A stretch of 64,000 nt of DNA, taken from the NCBI GenBank assembly GCA_029953675.1, contig JAMWBK010000005.1, positions 2,375,001-2,439,000 of the forward strand, in the 5' to 3' direction. The number at the start of each line of letters is the position of its first letter. The first letter of the stretch is position 1. A program made the position numbers and the translations under genes. Under the pieces are notes generated by a model. The model worked only from the letters and a program-made list of their open reading frames with translations, did no database searches and was not told the origin of the DNA. The stretch comes from Rhodosorus marinus (lineage: Eukaryota > Rhodophyta > Stylonematophyceae > Stylonematales > Stylonemataceae). Below are positions 25,201 through 36,236 of this stretch, in pieces.

Positions 25201-26409
25201 CCTGAAATTGAAGTTGTAGGCCAGGTGTGAATCAATCCGTGTGGGTAATTTCTCCACATTTCTGACCCAGAACGGTCGTTCTCCCATTTCTACAGACTCC
25301 ACACTGATTTTGTCGACAAAAGGGGGCTTGTTCTCCAGCAAGTTCTCGTCAATTGACTCTTGCATCAACTCCTTGGCCATTTTACTCAGGTCCTTTGGAT
25401 ACAATCTCCATACCTGCATGTGCCACCATTGCTTTAGCTCAAAAACTATCAAGCAAGTTCTTCTTCGGGAGCGAATATCGGAATGTCGGAAACAATTCGT
25501 ACCTTTCTAACCGCGGCGTTAACCCATTCCGCGGGTTCTTGGTCAGTCATCTCTCGCGCACGAAAGTCCTATGCAAGTGCGCAGGAACGTATACAAAGAC
25601 AAGTTTTTGCAAATCAGCACTACTTGAAAGACGGCGTTTTTGTACGGTACGTTCATGGGAGGCAGATTCGTATATCTGTAGAGCCACTTACCCCTGAGTT
25701 CTGGAAAAGGGACTCGTTCTCTCCAGCTTGAACAAAAGTGGCACTGCTGAGCGGATTCACGACCTTTCTGAGAAAACGAAGCATGGGCCATTCATCTGAC
25801 AGAGATTGGACAGTTGACCAGAGAACGGCAAACCCGAACCGGACTAAATTGGTCAAGAAGGTTAAGAACCTATCCAAGGTTCGGGTTCGCGTACAAGTTC
25901 AGATATTGCTTTGAAGAGCAATCAATTCCAGTAGATAGATCCATCATTGAGATCTTCCCATTGCCGCGAGCACCAGCTTACCTAATTGCGACATATGTGC
26001 CTATGAACCAGATCAGCATGAGCTGAAGGCCAGTGGGAAACAGCTCCGGCCTGGCCGCCGCGGCAGGATCAACCGGTTGCAACCTCCTCAGTCGTTCAAG
26101 TTCATTCAGAAACGCCGTAGCGATACCAGCACCCGAGTCGAAGACATTAAGCATGTACTTGATTGCCTCCAGCATCATCCTCGGAATAGAGAGAGCAAAC
26201 TTCAACACCTTGACCCCCACAGTCTGTGCAGCACTCGCAACCACACCCACGTCTACATTCTCCAGTCCCATCACACCCATTGTCACAGCCTTTCTCCTTC
26301 TGACCTTCCACTGAACCCAATGCTTTCTCGATTTCCCAACACACAATCTGGTCGGTCGGCTCAAAACCCGACCGGTACCCTCAACGAAACTAATCTCAGA
26401 CTCTTCCAT
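22271..26409 (-). CDS. Extended-synaptotagmin-like SMP/C2 lipid-transfer tether
   Basis: A long multi-exon gene; exon 1 is 26409-25982 and the last exon ends at 22271. Order of domains: N-terminal membrane hairpin (PTGLQLMLIWFIGTYVAIR and FLTFLTNLVRFGFAVLW); an SMP lipid-transfer domain from EPAEWVNAAVRK through KQWWHMQVWRLYPKDLSKMA to PGLSKFLRNLLTTELPSQFI and its closing PAKSIMYLDP; a C2 domain (YKGLLAIILIEAKELSG, TAPIWNQQFELLVRDPKNDV, then KTDLWVPLRGGVSDKARLHL); and a long acidic, Ser/Glu-rich tail of several hundred residues encoded at 24000-22271. E-Syts and plant SYTs hold ER against plasma membrane and move glycerolipids. Only one C2 domain is seen, where plant SYT1 has two. Small exons near 25500-25560 and in the tail are not fully resolved. 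Confidence 0.82.
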
Positions 26410-27567
26410 ATCTCCTTACCTAGATAGGCTCCGCAATCATCCCTCGAACAAACAAAAAAAATGACAACAACGGAAAAAGAGAAAACCTCTTCCTCACCTT
26501 GAATGCCTTCGCAACTTCAATAGTACACTAAATATGAAGAAGCCACTAACTCCCTACTTATACTTATCAAAATCACAGGTGCTCAGCGTCCTCAATGAAA
26601 AGCCGGAGGTTCCCAATTTAGCGCACCCTGACATCAACACGGACGTTGAGATTGTAACGAATACACTTTCCAGTTACCGTTTATACTCTAAAATAAATGT
26701 TTTGAAACTTTTTACGGACCGTACACGAACGATAAAGCACCCATCACGTTGAATCTGCCCTACGCTCGGTGTTACCTAATTTATGATTGAATAAGCACCC
26801 AAATTATGACTTTTTGACCCCCCAACTTACAAAAACTCATTATAATTCATATCCATTATGATGCATCTCATATATTTTGGAAGTACTATGTCTAGATGCC
26901 TATTAGGGTTTTAACCAATCACCAAACGCGTTACCCAACTGAATGTCCCATGCGTCGAGGGAGGGTTTTGACTGAATGGTGGATGGATGAAAGCGGTCTA
27001 CCAATGATGTTGCATTGTGTATAAGATCGAAGTTGCTGAATCTCTCCTGTTGCCTTCGGAGTAACTGTCAATGGCATTCAGGTGCTGCTGAGTAAATGTA
27101 GAGAGTCTTGCGGACAAAATTTTTCCTAGGACACTAACCAATTTCGCACGATTTTCTGGGAGCTGGTGGTGCAAGGTACATTCAATTGAGACTGACAAAG
27201 TCAACGGATGTTTATGCTGACCCTTGTAACGTATGGTGTATCATCATCGGAGAACTTTCTTGATTTCTCTTCCTCTTCCCTCCAAAAGGCTCTCAAATGA
27301 GTAGAACAAGTGCACTGATTGGAAATGCAACGGTGTTGACAGCCTGTTATAGACGAGTGAATTAATTGTCCTGGTAACATTTATTTCTGCCATAAGGGTA
27401 CGAACCACAAGGTCCTGATGGCATGCTTCTTATCGAGGTGTCTTTGTGAGCTTGCTCACGTGCTTGAGTAGCAGTGTTACTAGCAGGCAAAATATGAAGC
27501 TGCCCAACAGCCAATATGATTAGATAGTTGAATCTGGTTCTTCGGATATCTCAGTTTCTCCGTCAGG
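26410..27567. other. Intergenic region, nothing recognised
   Basis: AT-rich with short open frames only. Presumably the promoter of the synaptotagmin-like gene and the 3' end of the next minus-strand gene. Confidence 0.45.
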
Positions 27568-28657
27568 TCACTCTTCGTCTTCATAGTCGTCCTCGTACTC
27601 ATCCTCTTCTGCTTCTTCTTCTTCATAGTCGTAGGAGTCGCCATTTATGAATGGATTATAGCCCTGCAGTTCTGGAAACCTGTGCGACCGAGAAGAACAA
27701 ACCCGATCAGAAACAAGTTTTCAGACCATGCTCGATGGAGATATTCAAGGAGCGAACTTACTCATCAACAACGCTGCAGGCGCTAGTATGTACCGACCCT
27801 GGGAAGCAATACTTCTTCTGGATCCATCGCGCAAGGATCTTCCTTGTTTCGTACAGCTCTTCTTCCTTAAGGTCTAGACCAAGTGCAAAGGCGTGCATGT
27901 AAATGGTTGCGATCTCTTTCTCGCGGTCGCCGAGGACATCCTTGTGCAGGACGCAACAAGGGCATGCGCCTATGGCGAATTCGTTGATATCGGCCTCCCA
28001 TTGCGGCTTGCGCTTGAAGGCAGTAAATTTCAGCGAACCAACTTCTTCGATCTCGTCAATCTTATGTTGAATCTTGTACAGTTTCCCAAACCCCGGCCCA
28101 TGTCCAAAATAGTGCCTGCTCACCTTCTTCGGTGTATAATTCTCGAGGCCAGGCCAATTCTCCCCTTCCTCCCTCATTATGTGATGAAGGGGCATGTAAA
28201 ACCCATGGGAATGTACCAAGTACGATATCACAAGCAACTGCCACGTTGATCCACAGTTGCCCACCGAGATCTCAAAAAGTACTCGGTCCAGGCTAGCCTT
28301 GGTCTGGTCAAACTTCTGCACCCTACACTTTTTCTTTGCTTCGGCGTACGAAATTTGACTGACCCTAAGTACTTCCTCATCAGGTACGGAGAGAACGTCC
28401 CCATCCTTGCCAAGTTCTGGAACCTTCATCATATTCGGAAGGAAAGGGATCATGCGGTTCGGCGAGTTGTTGAATGACATATTCTTGGTTTTTGCTGTGC
28501 TGCTCCCCGAGTGATGAAACACAAGGAAAATCAGAAGCAGAATAATGACAACCCCCCCGACAATCTTCAAGAGCCCTTGCCTTCTCAGGATCGACTTTAC
28601 ATCAGCCCCAGCTCTGCTGACGCTACCTCCTTCTATAAGAGAATAACCCCCGTCCAT
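27568..28657 (-). CDS. Type II membrane protein, GNCGSTW/CPCC family, copy A
   Basis: Two exons (28657-27762 and 27679-27568) give 335 residues. A cytosolic tail of about 30 residues precedes one membrane span (LLKIVGGVVIILLLIFLVFH), the layout of a Golgi enzyme. The luminal domain shares about half its residues with the neighbour at 29356-30333. Shared blocks: MIPFLP, EISVGNCGSTWQLLVISYLV, NWPGL, FGKLYKIQH, CPCC, IYMHAFALGLDL, KYCFPGS and DEFPEL. The GNCGSTW block resembles the 5'-phosphosulfate loop of sulfotransferases (P-K-S-G-T-T-W) but lacks the lysine, and a matching 3' loop is not evident, so sulfotransferase-like is a guess. The protein ends in a run of Glu/Asp (YDYEEEEAEEDEYEDDYEDE) that copy B lacks. 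Six or more shared cysteines suggest disulfides in the lumen. Confidence 0.7.
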
Positions 28658-29355
28658 CCTTTCTTTCTACAAAAGATTTACCTTCAACGCCTCAATAACA
28701 CACAATAATCTCCGTCTGAATACCTAGACCTCTCCATTAAATCCCCTCTCACCACCCCTCCCCTCCCCCTCACCCCCCCCTCCAGACCAGCCCGCCATCC
28801 CCTACAACCCGATCGCGTTTAGAAGACATCCCCACCTATCCACATTCAAAGCAACTCCAACCTCAAAAGAATCATTCTGGCCAGCAACATCCAACTCCCA
28901 TTTTGGCCCACAAAACGAAGGTGTGACAGCTTGGCAATGCCTTGCTAAAATTGAAACAAAATCACTCTAAGACTTTGACAGCCTGTCCCGTCGGAAAAGA
29001 TCAAATAAAACCTAAATCATGAATATGCGAAACATCAAGAAATGAGCAAAATAGTATCCCCCCCCAGCAAAAGACCAGGGTAGGCTTTTTAACAAATGGA
29101 ATCAATATTTTCGCCTTGGGCTAGGATCTTGACAAGGGGTTGATAGAATTGATAAAATGAGAACGGACACGTGGTGGTTTCTCAATCAGGGAAATTCGAA
29201 CATGAAATTTTATCATCACGTCATTATTTATTGATATAAGTGACAATAGGTTTTGTTGATGCTGAGAGAACGCAAGAGGAACCATCATTCCACAAACCAA
29301 TGACGGGAATAACCAGGCAGTGAGAGCGGTCGTCGCGGGGGAGCATAGGGGTGGG
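28658..29355. other. Spacer between the tandem paralogues
   Basis: Pyrimidine-rich (28740-28800) then AT-rich. No gene seen. It carries the promoter of copy A and the 3' end of copy B. Confidence 0.45.
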
Positions 29356-30333
29356 CTACTCTAAATCTTGATACACACTAGGATCAAAATCGAGATCTTT
29401 CAGCTCCGGGAACTCTTCCAGAACCTGACACGCGGATTGATGAGCGGAACCTGGGTAGCAGTAGTGAAGTTTGATCCACTCTGCCTGCTTCAACCGAATT
29501 TCACGCACTTGCTCTTCGTTCAGGTCGAAGCCAAGCGCAAACGCATGCATGTAAATCAGCGCAATTTCAGACTCTTCTTTCCCTAGGGCGTCTTTGACTA
29601 CAAAGCAGCAAGGGCACACGCCCTGCGCAAATTTGTTCGCGTCCGCTTCTTTTCCTTCCAGAAGCTTGAAAGCATTAAAAATCAGGATTGATGCGTTCAT
29701 TAGTTCAGGTACTTCATGCTGAGTCTTGAAGAGCCGCCCAAAAGTGGGCCCAGAGCCCCATTCCCTTTTCTCTTCGTAGTGCAAATTTTTTAGTCCCGGC
29801 CAATTTTGTGTGGTTCCCTTCTGCACGTGAACTACCGGCAACCGATAGCCGTGTTGCTGCACAAGGTTTGAAATCACTGTAAGTTGCCAAGTTGAGCCAC
29901 AATTTCCGATCGAAATCTCGTTCATTATTAATTCTTCTCCTCGTTTGGCTGAAGAGACTGCGGGCACCGAGCAGATCTGCTTCACCCTGTCATACGGCGT
30001 CTTTTCAACCTTGATCGCGTCCGTCACGTTCAACTCATACAAGTCTCCGTTCGATGCCAGCTCTGCCGCTCTTATCAACCCGGGCAGGAACGGAATCATG
30101 CGCTTTCCTCGCGGGACGTTGTCGACTTGCATGGGGGGCCCCCCCTGCGCGTGCCTACGTACAAACGAGGCAGCAAGAAAGCATGCTACGATTGTTACTA
30201 TAACATACCAATGAGATGTCTGCATTTTCATTGTGTAGCTCCCTCCCTCGAACTGTCGAGCGATCGCACACGCTACATACCTGCAGCCTATCGGAACATA
30301 TCCATATATGCAGCTTCCGCCTTGCAAGCACAC
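29356..30333 (-). CDS. Type II membrane protein, GNCGSTW/CPCC family, copy B
   Basis: A single open frame of 325 codons from an ATG at 30333; a second ATG at 30231 would give a shorter cytosolic tail (MKMQTSHWYVIVTIVACFLA is the start of the membrane span) and is more like a typical type II protein. The luminal part repeats the blocks of copy A: MIPFLP, EISIGNCGSTWQLTVISNLV, NWPGL, FGRLFKTQH, CPCC, IYMHAFALGFDL, HYCYPGS and EEFPEL. RLFKTQH followed by a hydrophobic strand (ILIFNAF) is the order seen in sulfotransferases before the 3'-phosphate site, but the defining Arg and Ser are not visible. There is no intron at the position where copy A has one, just before EFPEL. Function unknown. Confidence 0.7.
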   Translation of the reverse strand: MCLQGGSCIYGYVPIGCRYVACAIARQFEGGSYTMKMQTSHWYVIVTIVACFLAASFVRRHAQGGPPMQVDNVPRGKRMIPFLPGLIRAAELASNGDLYELNVTDAIKVEKTPYDRVKQICSVPAVSSAKRGEELIMNEISIGNCGSTWQLTVISNLVQQHGYRLPVVHVQKGTTQNWPGLKNLHYEEKREWGSGPTFGRLFKTQHEVPELMNASILIFNAFKLLEGKEADANKFAQGVCPCCFVVKDALGKEESEIALIYMHAFALGFDLNEEQVREIRLKQAEWIKLHYCYPGSAHQSACQVLEEFPELKDLDFDPSVYQDLE

Positions 30334-30751
30334 TCAAGCTGTGTTATAATTCACAAGAGTTTCCATGAGTGCTGGTTCCCCACTACCTTCCCAATCACAC
30401 CAACGACACATCGCCCACGTTCAATTCATAGCCTCGGAATGTGCTCTTCCCCTTCCAAATGATATTGGACAAACCGAAAAAAACTCTCGTGTTCGAATGA
30501 AGTGTCAGGAATTTGTTTGAAGAAAACTTTTTGTAGCATTCTCGTTAAGTGTGGGAATCCGACCTTCGAGCTCTACCATTTCTTATCCCTGTTAACTGTG
30601 CAGATATTCTTCGGTTTTCAGCACGCTAGAAGACCAGCTAGGTCGATTGAGTTTTCTGAAAAAAACAAAGGAATGTAAAGGGTAGACTCGAGGTTCTGGC
30701 AGGTCTGCACCATCTACAGGAGGAGCACAGACTTAGATAGCGTACTTTGGT
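30334..30751. other. Intergenic region
   Basis: No gene recognised; promoter side of paralogue B. Confidence 0.4.
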
Positions 30752-31147
30752 TTAGGTTGGACTTGGTATATATGAATCCCATTTATGTGATTCAGCAGGT
30801 ATCCACAAGATAGTCGACTCTGCCTCTGTCCAGCCCGTAGCCGGCTTTTTGATCAGGTTTTCAACTCGATGTCTAGTCTTGAGCTGGTTTTCGCAGCGGA
30901 AAGCCTCTCCACGCATGCGCATGTCATCGAAATAAGGCGATGGGAACGTCCTATTTCGCTGGGTATGCACGAGAACATCCCTAAAGATAGCTGAATAAAC
31001 CTTGATAGGCTCAATTACTGCTATTATTTCACTGTGAACACCATTCACGTCAACAAAGCTTTCCCGGAGCCCCAGAGTCATCAACTGCCATCTCCAAAAG
31101 AACTGCCGGAGCCGCCTGCTATTCAAAACCCCCCGAATCCAGAACAA
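30752..31147 (-). CDS. Hypothetical small protein
   Basis: A 131-codon frame without intron and with ordinary codon use. The N-terminus (MFWIRGVLNSRRLRQFFWRW) is basic and aromatic, possibly a mitochondrial presequence; an alternative start is the second Met, 23 residues in (MTLGLRESFVDVNGVHSEII). The C-terminal half is charged (RMRGEAFRCENQLKTRHRVE). No family is recognised; its size and composition would fit a small mitochondrial subunit. Confidence 0.45.
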   Translation of the reverse strand: MFWIRGVLNSRRLRQFFWRWQLMTLGLRESFVDVNGVHSEIIAVIEPIKVYSAIFRDVLVHTQRNRTFPSPYFDDMRMRGEAFRCENQLKTRHRVENLIKKPATGWTEAESTILWIPAESHKWDSYIPSPT

Positions 31148-31437
31148 TTCGAAAAAACAACCGTGAAACGATTATCATCCAGAAACTTCCACGATTCCAC
31201 AAAAATATTGACTGAGGGAACTGATGTTATCCAATAAATGAATCTGAAAAAGACGTGAATCAAAATAAGAGCTAAATTGGTGCGAATGAAACTAGTTTTC
31301 GGAAATTATTGTGTGGAGTCAATCAATTGATTACAGTGCCTGTATATAATAGTGTCACACTAAGATGACAAGTCCGGGTAGGGGTGGTGCGATGGGAGTT
31401 GTGGAACTGGTGGATGGCTGGGAAGGTAAGAGATTGA

Positions 31438-32411
<974 letters not shown>

Positions 32412-32951
32412 CCAGAACGACACTAACCTAACCTTATTCAGCTACGGAAGAAGCGGAGGAAAGCTTCTGACGCAACAATCCTCGAACTGCTCTGATTCGA
32501 GCTCCGCAGAAGGGTAAATCCGCTCAACGGGAGTGGCTCTATGCACTCTGATGGCTTCCCTTCGGGCTTTCCCGGGGGGGTGGCGGGCAGGAGAGAGAGG
32601 CTTCACAGCTGTTTGTGGAGAAACGGTTCGGCGCGAATGACGTGCTCGTTTGAGCTTGCTCCGTCAAGGACGTGCCATCACCAGGTTTCTGAAAGCTTGC
32701 GATAGTCCGCGGCAAATGATTTAATGATTAACTAATACAATCCCCTAAAGAAAGCATGAAAAGCTTGTCATAATCACAAAATTTGTTGCCATAGTCGACT
32801 GCTCCCCGGTCCGAGTGTACTGGAGAAAAACCACAAATCGTAGCGATACTCAATATTCGTGTACTAGCGAGGAATATCCACCAATACATGCAATGTTACA
32901 TAGGATTGAAGAAGAATTAGTCTTCACTCATGAGAGGGGCGCGCCACATGC
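32412..32951. other. Convergent intergenic region
   Basis: Between the 3' ends of CWC24 and the DUF493 gene; no gene recognised. Includes a G-rich run near 32572-32585. Confidence 0.4.
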
Positions 32952-33491
32952 TCAAAACTTGAACTTGACGCGTGGATCCCTATCGATGGCCGCATAGATG
33001 CTATATACTTGATCCGCGGTGTTGCAGGGAACATCTAGAGTAATGCTTCGGTAACTATAGAGAGGAATTCGTGGCACAATTTTAGTCAGCAGGCGAAAGC
33101 GAAGTGATGTGGTTGAGCCGAAAATCCCACGTGATTTCTTATCGCGGCCTCACCTCCCTTTGTCTCTGAACGAATGTTTCAGCTTCTCCTGCTGGATGTT
33201 CACGCAGGTGGATACGCTGTCCAAGATATCAGCTACAAACTCTCCCTCATTTTTACCAATAATTTTGAATGTAAAAACACACGGAAAGTCGACAAGTTCC
33301 CCTATCAAGCGCTCCCGACCCTCGGCGTTTGGACTGTTGTTAAATTCATTCGGAAATCCCCTAATCATGCTCGGTACCACTCTCTTGTTTCTCCTTCCCG
33401 ATAAGCACTTGTCCTCCACCCTTCGCGACAAGGCATTCCGACCGACACTGAAACCAAACGCAATCATCCCTTCCAAAACCGAAAAATACAA
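32952..33491 (-). CDS. DUF493 (YbeD-like) domain protein, organelle-targeted
   Basis: Two exons (33491-33154 and 33054-32952) give 146 residues. After a basic leader of about 55 residues the DUF493/YbeD fold runs LVDFPCVFTFKIIGKNEGEF, VADILDSVS, and in exon 2 SYRSITLDVPCNTADQVYSI YAAI, ending DPRVKFKF. This small alpha/beta domain is found in bacteria (YbeD binds and regulates the lipoate ligase LipB region) and in plant plastid proteins. The leader (IAFGFSVGRNALSRRVEDKC) suggests import into plastid or mitochondrion. A second in-frame Met (MIAFGF) eight residues in is an alternative start. Function in algae is not established. Confidence 0.78.
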
Positions 33492-34940
33492 ACCCCACCC
33501 AAACTTGACCTGACAAAACCAAGTTCACCTCCGACTTAAAGGCTTTCTTCCACCGCTCACTATGACCACCTACCTCATAACATTCAACGAATGCTATTTT
33601 ATCCTATCCTCAATCCTTACCAGTCTAACTACGGAGTTTCAAACTCGTGCTCGATAGTATCCCTTTCAAAACTGTTGTAAACGCCAGCTGCTTCGTCAAA
33701 TCAAAGCGCAATCACTTATCCATCCACAACGTTGGGTTTCTTCAACGTTTGGGGGTAACCATTCTCAAGTAAAACGGCTGACCAGCATCCTTTCTACTGG
33801 CTGTTTATGTCTTTATGTCTGGATGATGTTCCACCTCTTTTCGCAACTGTTTGAACCTCGCTTCATCTCAACTTGGGGATTCTTCCCTCGGAGCGTACGT
33901 GATGCACCTTCGAATTTTTTACCCCGCTCAATTGAATCAAAAATTTTCATAAGCAAATATCATTATTTTCCTACCCCTCCTCTTAGGTTAAAATCATTTG
34001 TATTCTGTAAATTTAAGGGGTATTTCCAATTTTTCGCGAATTTCACTACCCAGCATCGGCGATGGACCACATTTCATATTGAAATGAACCGGCGGTCGCC
34101 CGGTATAACAGTAGTTCGGGCGTGGGTTTAAAGCGGAACAACTCTTCGTAGACTAACTCGCCTTGGAGCTGAATCAAATCTTGACGTATCAGTCTGTTTT
34201 CCTCTCAACCGGCGTCAGGCCATTGCCCAACAAGTAGCGGACGCCCCAGCTCGAATGGATGTCTGTCAGGTCGCCTGGGCTTCGGCTTTGGGCCATCTCG
34301 GATTGTGAAAATAGACGGTGCTGAAATAAACGAGACTAAATATGAGCGTAGTTTTGTCATTGAAACGTGAAAGGCTCCAGATCCCCTTCTCTACGTCGCA
34401 TTTCTAAGCCAGTCATCAGCCAGATGCTACCGCATCCGTCGTCAAACCCTATACACTCCAGTCAACTACATCTGCTAGAATTTCTTGCGAAACTGCGAAT
34501 TGCTTCGCAAAAGTTCTTAACACCCTGCATGCACCTCAAAGTCCCGTGAACGTTGAGAACACCAAGCTGCTTCCTCTGAAGCACTCTCAAGACCGATCTA
34601 GGTCGCTGAGCATATCAAAGACTGAGGTTTGAAGCCTCTTTTAAACTGAACAAAGAAGGGTAAAAGTAGAACTCACGAACGGTATGCACAAACTCTCCTG
34701 TGCAACCATGATGGCAAGAACACGACTGCTCCTTTGCTGAAACCAATCACTAGGCGGGCGCTCTGGATGTCATGGAGAGGATAGGAGATGTGAGGATACG
34801 GCTATGCTTTTACAAGGGTTTCAAGCCGTAAAAAGCGCATTGGATTGCACACGAGTAAAAGCTCAGACAGATCTCAGTGACGCCTTCGGAATGCGAGTGT
34901 TGAGCAGTTGACTAGTAACGGAAGTTGGTGCTTTTGAAGT
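33492..34940. other. Intergenic region, nothing recognised
   Basis: About 1.45 kb with short frames only. A GC-rich patch at 34080-34300 is out of character with its AT-rich flanks, but I could not fit it to a tRNA, snRNA or coding exon. Confidence 0.4.
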
Positions 34941-35474
34941 ATGGTTTCTGAAGAGGAGGCATTCGACGACTTGCTGTATGCCGCCCGAAGTGGTGACCTT
35001 GAAGATGCAATCCATTGCCTGAAGGATAATCCGGATATTGCAAAGTACAAGTCAGAGAGCGGCTCAGGTGCTACGCCTCTTCATTATGCTGCTGCTAATG
35101 GTCATGTCGAAATTATGCGGTTATTGATTGGTCACGGGGCGGATTTGAACGCTGTTAATGAGTAATATGCGCAAGACGGATAGATGCCGATGCGAAAAAA
35201 AAAAAAAAAGGAGCAATCAAGGCCTGAACTTATCCAAATCCTTTCTTTTGGTAGGTACGGCAACACAGCTCTTCATTTTGCGGCAATCAACGAAAAGGTG
35301 GATGCCGTCGAGCTCCTCCTTAAGAATAAGGCGGACGCCGCATTGTCCAATGAGTTCAACAGAAACCCCTTCGACGAAGCCGTCGCCAAAAACAACGGTC
35401 GAATACGCCATTTGCTGATGACGCACGTTGAACAGAACCAAAAAGCTAATGTTGAGGACTTGGAAAAAGAATAG
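34941..35474 (+). CDS. Small ankyrin-repeat protein
   Basis: Two exons (34941-35161, 35255-35474) give 146 residues. Two or three ankyrin repeats are clear: ATPLHYAAANGHVEIMRLLI GHGADLN, then across the intron YGNTALHFAAINEKVDAVEL LLKNKADAALSNEFNRNPFD; a preceding helix pair (FDDLLYAARSGDLEDAIHCL) caps the array. The layout resembles fungal Yar1, a chaperone of ribosomal protein uS3, but short ankyrin proteins cannot be assigned safely. The intron starts with a poly-A/poly-purine-rich segment near 35196-35212. Confidence 0.8.
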
Positions 35475-36236
35475 GATTCTGCTGGCAGCCAGTTGAGTTT
35501 GGACTTGTAATTCCGCCTCACAAAGATCTACGAGTTTCCTCCGTGGGAACGGAGAACGCTCAAGCTAACTAAAGTGTTCGCTTCGAGGTATCAATCCGTG
35601 TCCCAGGCACCGACCGCATCACCGGACGTGTCTTTTCTGACCGCGTGCATGTGAACATCTGTCCTTCATATCGTGAGTTTCTTTGGATCAACTCGGGTCT
35701 GGTCCTAATAAAAAAGCTCTAAGAAACTCTCCATTGGAAGCATCTTCACGTTTTGCTCTTCAGTTCTCTCGGTATCCTGGCCAACATCTGCTTAGAAAGG
35801 TCTCGTGGTGGTATGGCATCTTCCTGGAAGCAGATGGTTCCCATCAATGGGATCAGCAACGCACCCATCAGAACCTTACCCCGTGCCCATGCACGTCAAA
35901 CCTAGGAACAAGGATAAAAAACATAGCACAGCTGACCAGGTACATACGGTCGGTTCCAACGTCAGCATAGCTTAGCGTACAGCCGAGACGTGTCTTAACC
36001 TAGATGACCTGGTCACATTCATGTAGCTCCCCAAGTGTTTGCAGCGTGTGAAGGGCTTTGAGGGATCCCATTGTTCGAGCTCATTCTCTAACCAGAGTGG
36101 TCCCTTTGAAGGCTCTTGACTTGGCCGGCGGAGACGGTTTGGCAGAGGAGTGGTTAGTTCTCCAAGGGGAGCAAGGCATAGGATCTAGTTTTGGGACTTC
36201 CATTGAAGGATAGACTTGAGGGAAGTTGATGAAAAA
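35475..36236. other. Region with unresolved minus-strand exons
   Basis: On minus, MGSLKALHTLQTLGELHECD begins near 36073 and further open pieces (RMYLVSCAMFFILVPRFDVH, and KVLMGALLIPLMGTICFQED ending near 35743) look like coding sequence with GT-AG sites between, for example HGHG followed by GTAAGG. I could not join them without a stop. It may be one small hydrophobic protein with 3 exons, or a decayed gene. Confidence 0.3.

Noticed and set aside
34060-34310. GC-rich patch, candidate structured RNA
   Set aside because: I could not fit it to U-snRNA, RNase P, SRP or tRNA consensus; base composition alone is not enough.
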